8,856 nt of DNA from NCBI GenBank assembly GCA_025935515.1, contig JAICVC010000086.1, positions 1-8,856 of the forward strand, read 5' to 3'. The stretch comes from Sphingomonas sp. (lineage in GTDB: Bacteria > Pseudomonadota > Alphaproteobacteria > Sphingomonadales > Sphingomonadaceae). Numbering within the stretch: the first letter of the stretch is position 1; every line of letters starts with the position of its first letter. The notes beneath the pieces were generated by a model, which made no database searches, was not told the DNA's origin, and saw nothing but the letters and a program-made list of their open reading frames with translations. The translations under genes and the position numbers were made by a program. Positions 6,340 to 8,856 of the stretch are shown here, in pieces.

Positions 6340-7131
6340 TTAGTGAAGGTTGACCGCGTCGTTGATGTACAGCGCCGTCAGAATTGCGAACACGTAGGCC
6401 TGGATCGCTGCGACCAGCAATTCCAGGATGTTGATGAATGCGACGAACAGGAAAGCGAGGATGGATACGCCGATCCCGCCGCCCCCGGCGTTCAGCCCCT
6501 GGACGATGAAATTGCCGAAGATGTCGACCAGGATATGGCCGGCGAACATCGCGATGAAGGGACGCAGCCCGAGGCTGAAGGGCCGCACCAGGAAGGAGAT
6601 GAACTCGATCGGGAACAGCAGGACCTTGCCGATCCAGTGAACGCCGGGCGGGACGAACAGCGAGAAGAAATGGAGCCCATGCTTCCAGAAGCCGACGCCA
6701 AGCACGATCGCGAAGCTGATCAGCGACATGACGCCGGTGAAGGTGAACTGGCTGGTGACGGTGAATGGATGTGCAGCACCGACGATGCCGAACGGCATAT
6801 TGCCCATCAGGTTTGCGAACAGCAGGAATACGAAGGCGGTGAAAACCCAAGGCAGATATTTCTTGCCCTCGGGTCCGATGCTTGCGCCGACCATGTCGTC
6901 GACGAAGCTGATCAACCCTTCGACCGCCACCTGCCAGCGGCCTTGCCAATTGGGTTGCGGCGCGAGCTCGCGCCTCATGCCCCCGAGCATGAACAGCCAG
7001 ATCGCGGCGAGCACGATCAGCGTCCACAACGCGCTGTTCGTGAAGACGAACGGATTGTTCTGTTGGAACGAACCGAAGATCGGCTCGATCACGAACTGGT
7101 GCATCGGGTCGATCTTGGCGCCGGCAGCCAC
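6340..7131 (-). CDS. atpB: F0F1 ATP synthase subunit a
   Basis: Stator membrane subunit that forms the two proton half-channels beside the c-ring. The 263-residue hydrophobic protein has helices near 33-52, 93-113, 127-150, 165-185, 186-210 and 220-256. The essential arginine is Arg190 in FSLGLRPF. His199 lies 9 residues on, as E. coli Glu219 lies 9 after Arg210. Glu237 and Gln244 correspond to E. coli His245 and Gln252, so the Glu/His pair is swapped, as in many bacteria and mitochondria. The GTG at 7131 is chosen because AAGGGA lies 6 nt upstream and KIDPMHQF is a familiar N-terminus in this group; ATG 7104 is the alternative. Odd points are Pro191 plus FIAM where E. coli has LFGNM, and a glycine-rich loop (213-222) that accounts for about 12 extra residues between Arg190 and Glu237. 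Confidence 0.95.
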   Translation of the reverse strand: MAAGAKIDPMHQFVIEPIFGSFQQNNPFVFTNSALWTLIVLAAIWLFMLGGMRRELAPQPNWQGRWQVAVEGLISFVDDMVGASIGPEGKKYLPWVFTAFVFLLFANLMGNMPFGIVGAAHPFTVTSQFTFTGVMSLISFAIVLGVGFWKHGLHFFSLFVPPGVHWIGKVLLFPIEFISFLVRPFSLGLRPFIAMFAGHILVDIFGNFIVQGLNAGGGGIGVSILAFLFVAFINILELLVAAIQAYVFAILTALYINDAVNLH

Positions 7132-7141
7132 GCGTGTTCCC

Positions 7142-7477
7142 TTATCCTCGCTCGCCCGGGCGGCCGCCCGGGGGATTGTTTGAAATCCGAATGACGTTCC
7201 ATACGCCGACTGCGAAGCCGGCGAACAGCATCAGCAACATCAGCCACGGCTTCGTGCCGAGCCATTTGTCGAGCACGAAACCGATGATGAATCCGCCCGC
7301 GGGAGCACCGACGAGGTGGCTCAGGACCAGCTGCCCGACCCGGTAAGTGGAATCGGGCATTTTCCTGCCAGCCCTTTTCGCTTCCTCCTGCTGCAGACGG
7401 TCGAGCCGCTTGTCGAGCGATTCGAGCCGTGCATCTGGTGGAAGCTTCGGGACCTCGCCGGGTTCGTCCTCTGCCAT
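7142..7477 (-). CDS. atpI: ATP synthase protein I (AtpI)
   Basis: Small membrane protein encoded first in many F0 operons and implicated in c-ring assembly or Mg2+ handling; it is not a structural subunit. The 111-residue product has a charged, probably helical N-terminus (about 15-40, LDKRLDRLQQEEAKRAG) and two transmembrane helices (about 47-70 and 76-98) of the AtpI type: GQLVLSHLVGAPAGGFIIGF, then a short KWLGTKPW turn. The start at ATG 7477 is supported by AGGGGAGA just upstream. The frame continues upstream to a TTG at 7558, but that extension would begin within about 10 bases of the candidate promoter and lacks a ribosome-binding site. Its stop is 10 bp before atpB, so the two are cotranscribed. 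Confidence 0.9.
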   Translation of the reverse strand: MAEDEPGEVPKLPPDARLESLDKRLDRLQQEEAKRAGRKMPDSTYRVGQLVLSHLVGAPAGGFIIGFVLDKWLGTKPWLMLLMLFAGFAVGVWNVIRISNNPPGGRPGERG

Positions 7478-7567
7478 GCATCTCCCCTGTGCGTCGCCCT
7501 GGCTGAAATCCAAGGGCCAGACCGGGACGAGAAACATGGCGGAAAGCGACACCGCCAAGGCGCCGCC

Positions 7568-7596
7568 CCTTTATGAACGGGCCGGAAGTTAGTCAA
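7568..7596 (-). promoter_or_regulatory. candidate promoter of the F0 operon
   Basis: In the 140-bp gap between ydbL and atpI, the minus strand has TTGACT (7596-7591), a good sigma-70 -35 match, followed by CATAAA (7575-7570) at 15 bp or TAAAGG (7573-7568) at 17 bp as a weak -10. Transcription would start near 7560, leaving a leader of about 80-85 nt before atpI. No factor-independent terminator for the ydbL transcript is visible in the gap, so some readthrough into atpI is possible. Confidence 0.4.
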
Positions 7597-7617
7597 CCGC
7601 GCCGGGAATTTATCGAT

Positions 7618-7974
7618 CTAGCGGCAGTAATCGGGGACCGCGCCGTGCCCTGCCGGACGCCTGCGCCAGGCGCCGTCGGCCCACATATAGGCTTCGCCGA
7701 CGCCAACGCGCGCAAGCAGCTGGCAGCCGGCGGTGATTCCGACGTCCTGCGGACTGACGCCCTTGCTTGCAGCAAGGCGGCTGTAAAGCGCGCGGCGCTG
7801 GATGTTGATCGCCGCCACCTGGCTGCGGACCGCCGCTGGCGCGCCCGCCGTCGCCCCGAGATAGCCGTCATACCGTTCGCCGACGGTGCCGGCAGCGCGG
7901 GCCGCATCGACCGCCGGCGTTTGCGCCGCCGCCGGCATCGCCGCGAACAGGAGAAGAAGGAGCGGCTTCCTCAT
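7618..7974 (-). CDS. ydbL: YdbL family secreted protein (DUF1318)
   Basis: A 118-residue protein with a clear Sec signal peptide (MRKPLLLLLFAAMPAAAQ, cleavage likely after residue 17), so periplasmic. The mature part matches the YdbL/DUF1318 pattern: EARxxGxVGExxxGYL appears as DAARAAGTVGERYDGYLG (23-40), then INIQRRALYSRLA (56-68), VSPQDVGITAGCQLLARV (73-90) and a closing GEAYMWADGAWRRR (93-106). In E. coli the neighbouring YdbL modulates the YdbH-YnbE bridge. Unlike E. coli YdbL it has about 12 extra C-terminal residues ending DYCR, with Cys117; together with Cys84 this could form a disulfide in the periplasm. The ATG overlaps the ynbE stop by 4 nt (ATGA), so translation is coupled. It is the last gene of the ydbH-ynbE-ydbL unit. 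Confidence 0.87.
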   Translation of the reverse strand: MRKPLLLLLFAAMPAAAQTPAVDAARAAGTVGERYDGYLGATAGAPAAVRSQVAAINIQRRALYSRLAASKGVSPQDVGITAGCQLLARVGVGEAYMWADGAWRRRPAGHGAVPDYCR

Positions 7975-8180
7975 GGCTTCTTCGGGGGGAAGGCCTGCGG
8001 GTTCTGGTTGATCAGCTGCTCGACATCGCGCTGCAGCCGCACCAGCACCTCCTGGCGGATGGTGACGTTGAGGTTGATCTCGATCGGCTTGTCGGGCGCC
8101 TTGACGGAAATGCAGCTCGACAGCGGCGCGCCGAGGAGCGCTGCGGCAAGCAGCCCGGGTCGTGCAATCCTGATGGTCAT
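7971..8180 (-). CDS. ynbE: YnbE family outer-membrane lipoprotein
   Basis: Small lipoprotein of 69 residues. The signal peptide has Arg4 and Arg7, a hydrophobic core (residues 9-19) and the lipobox LSSC, with Cys23 as the lipidated residue; Ile at +2 (not Asp) argues for outer-membrane sorting. The mature part contains KAPDKPIEINLNVTI (27-41), the family signature (E. coli has a closely similar APKEPITINMNVKI), followed by a helix and a PPKKP tail. In E. coli, YnbE partners the C-terminus of YdbH to complete a bridge between the two membranes. The start is taken at ATG 8180, preceded by GAGAGAGA; a GTG at 8192 would add 4 residues and overlap the ydbH stop as GTGA. It is placed directly after ydbH and overlaps ydbL by 4 nt. 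Confidence 0.88.
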   Translation of the reverse strand: MTIRIARPGLLAAALLGAPLSSCISVKAPDKPIEINLNVTIRQEVLVRLQRDVEQLINQNPQAFPPKKP

Positions 8181-8188
8181 CGTCTCTC

Positions 8189-8856
8189 TCACTTCGGCTT
8201 CGATGGGGTTGGCGGTGTCGGCGGCTCGGGGTTGACTTGCTCCTTCACCGGCGTTTGCGTTTGCTGCTGGTTCTCCTCGATGCGCCGGACTTCCGTGGTG
8301 ATGCCCGGAACATCGCCGAGGGGCCGCGGAAGCGCGTTGCCGATCACGGTGCGCGGATCGTTGAACGATTTGGCCGTGGCGATCAGTGCGCGGAACGGGC
8401 CGGTGATCGTCACATTGAGCTTCAGCGGGATCTTGCTCAGCAGGCCGCGGATGAACTTCTGCGTGCTGGTCTGGCCGAGGCCGACGCCGTCGATCGCGAG
8501 CCGGCTGGTGAATTCCCCGGCAAGGTCGCCGTCGAGGCGGATGATCATCGACTTGAAGCGCAGGTCGCGAAGCGCGTTGAAGGCGATGTTGCCCATGGTT
8601 CCGAGGTCGGCCTTGTTGACGACGCCGTTGTAGGCAAGCGAGCCGCCGCCCGGCCGGCTGTCGAGCCGGCCGCCGACGATCCGGCCGCCGTTCTCGTCGA
8701 AGATCATCGGCAGGACTCCGTCGAAGGTGCCGGTCGCGTCGAGCTCCTTGAAGCCGAGGCTTTGGACGAAGGTGTGGGCGTCGAGCCCGACCACCTCGAA
8801 GGTCAGCCGCTTGGCGGTTGGGCGTGCAAAGTTGAGGACGGTTTCGCGGAGGATCA
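8189..8856 (-). CDS. ydbH: YdbH family AsmA-like protein, C-terminal 221 residues (runs off the right edge)
   Basis: C-terminal end of a large inner-membrane-anchored, periplasm-spanning AsmA/TamB-type protein thought to carry phospholipids toward the outer membrane along a hydrophobic groove. The frame is open to the window edge, so the true start is outside. Family marks are ATGTFDGVLPMIFDENGG and RIVGGRLDSRPGGGSLAYNG (positions 40-57 and 58-77 of the visible part), followed by alternating beta-strand segments (102-124, 145-163) typical of the groove's end. After about residue 193 the sequence turns into a Gln/Pro/Thr-rich, low-complexity tail (QQQTQTP, PEPPTPPTPSKP) reaching the stop. The next two genes, ynbE and ydbL, are those found with ydbH in E. 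coli, which strengthens the call. The family was previously annotated as a dicarboxylate-transport protein, an outdated label. Confidence 0.85.
   Translation of the reverse strand, partial: ILRETVLNFARPTAKRLTFEVVGLDAHTFVQSLGFKELDATGTFDGVLPMIFDENGGRIVGGRLDSRPGGGSLAYNGVVNKADLGTMGNIAFNALRDLRFKSMIIRLDGDLAGEFTSRLAIDGVGLGQTSTQKFIRGLLSKIPLKLNVTITGPFRALIATAKSFNDPRTVIGNALPRPLGDVPGITTEVRRIEENQQQTQTPVKEQVNPEPPTPPTPSKPK

Noticed and set aside
5566..7194. A 542-codon plus-strand open frame across the F0 genes
   Set aside because: It lies opposite atpF', atpE and atpB, which are unmistakable; the translation is a charged, low-complexity shadow with no family resemblance.
7478..7558. A longer atpI starting at TTG 7558
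   Set aside because: There is no ribosome-binding site, it would begin almost on the candidate promoter, and the ATG at 7477 has a good Shine-Dalgarno site and a family-like N-terminus.

Overview
The window is about 8.9 kb of GC-rich, densely packed bacterial chromosome. The F0 operon order (atpI, atpB, atpE, a b' gene and a b gene, with no F1 genes attached) is the alphaproteobacterial arrangement. Together with the protein sequences this suggests a member of the Sphingomonadales; the order-level call is inference. I see no insertion sequence, phage gene, CRISPR array, tRNA, rRNA or other sign of recent transfer. Everything appears to be resident, conserved genes, and no stretch over 300 bases lacks a gene.

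Left part (1-5015), CoA-thioester and amino-acid catabolism. An acyl-CoA dehydrogenase (minus strand, cut by the left edge) is divergent from a short-chain dehydrogenase/reductase. That gene converges on, and overlaps by 4 nt, a PLP-dependent threonine/serine dehydratase. The dehydratase is in turn divergent from paaZ, the fused aldehyde dehydrogenase/MaoC-type hydratase of phenylacetyl-CoA degradation. A small protein with two CBS domains follows paaZ on the same strand. The genes alternate strand with gaps of only 45 bp, so promoters must lie in very little space or inside neighbouring genes.

Middle part (5019-7477, minus strand), the membrane sector of the F-type ATP synthase, transcribed atpI, atpB (a), atpE (c), b', b. 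Key proton-path residues are visible: Glu58 in subunit c, and Arg190, His199, Glu237 and Gln244 in subunit a. A candidate promoter lies in the 140-bp gap upstream of atpI. The catalytic F1 genes must be elsewhere.

Right part (7618-8856, minus strand), a ydbH-ynbE-ydbL set with overlapping or near-overlapping genes: the C-terminal end of the AsmA-like YdbH, the small lipoprotein YnbE and the secreted YdbL. In Escherichia coli, YdbH and YnbE form an envelope-spanning bridge for phospholipid transport to the outer membrane and YdbL modulates it. None of these proteins is new as a family. The points worth a second look are the synteny of the lipid bridge with the F0 operon, unusual residues around the essential arginine of subunit a, a cysteine-containing C-terminal extension on YdbL, a CTAG shared as both stop codons of a convergent pair, and a degenerate dyad between a divergent pair.
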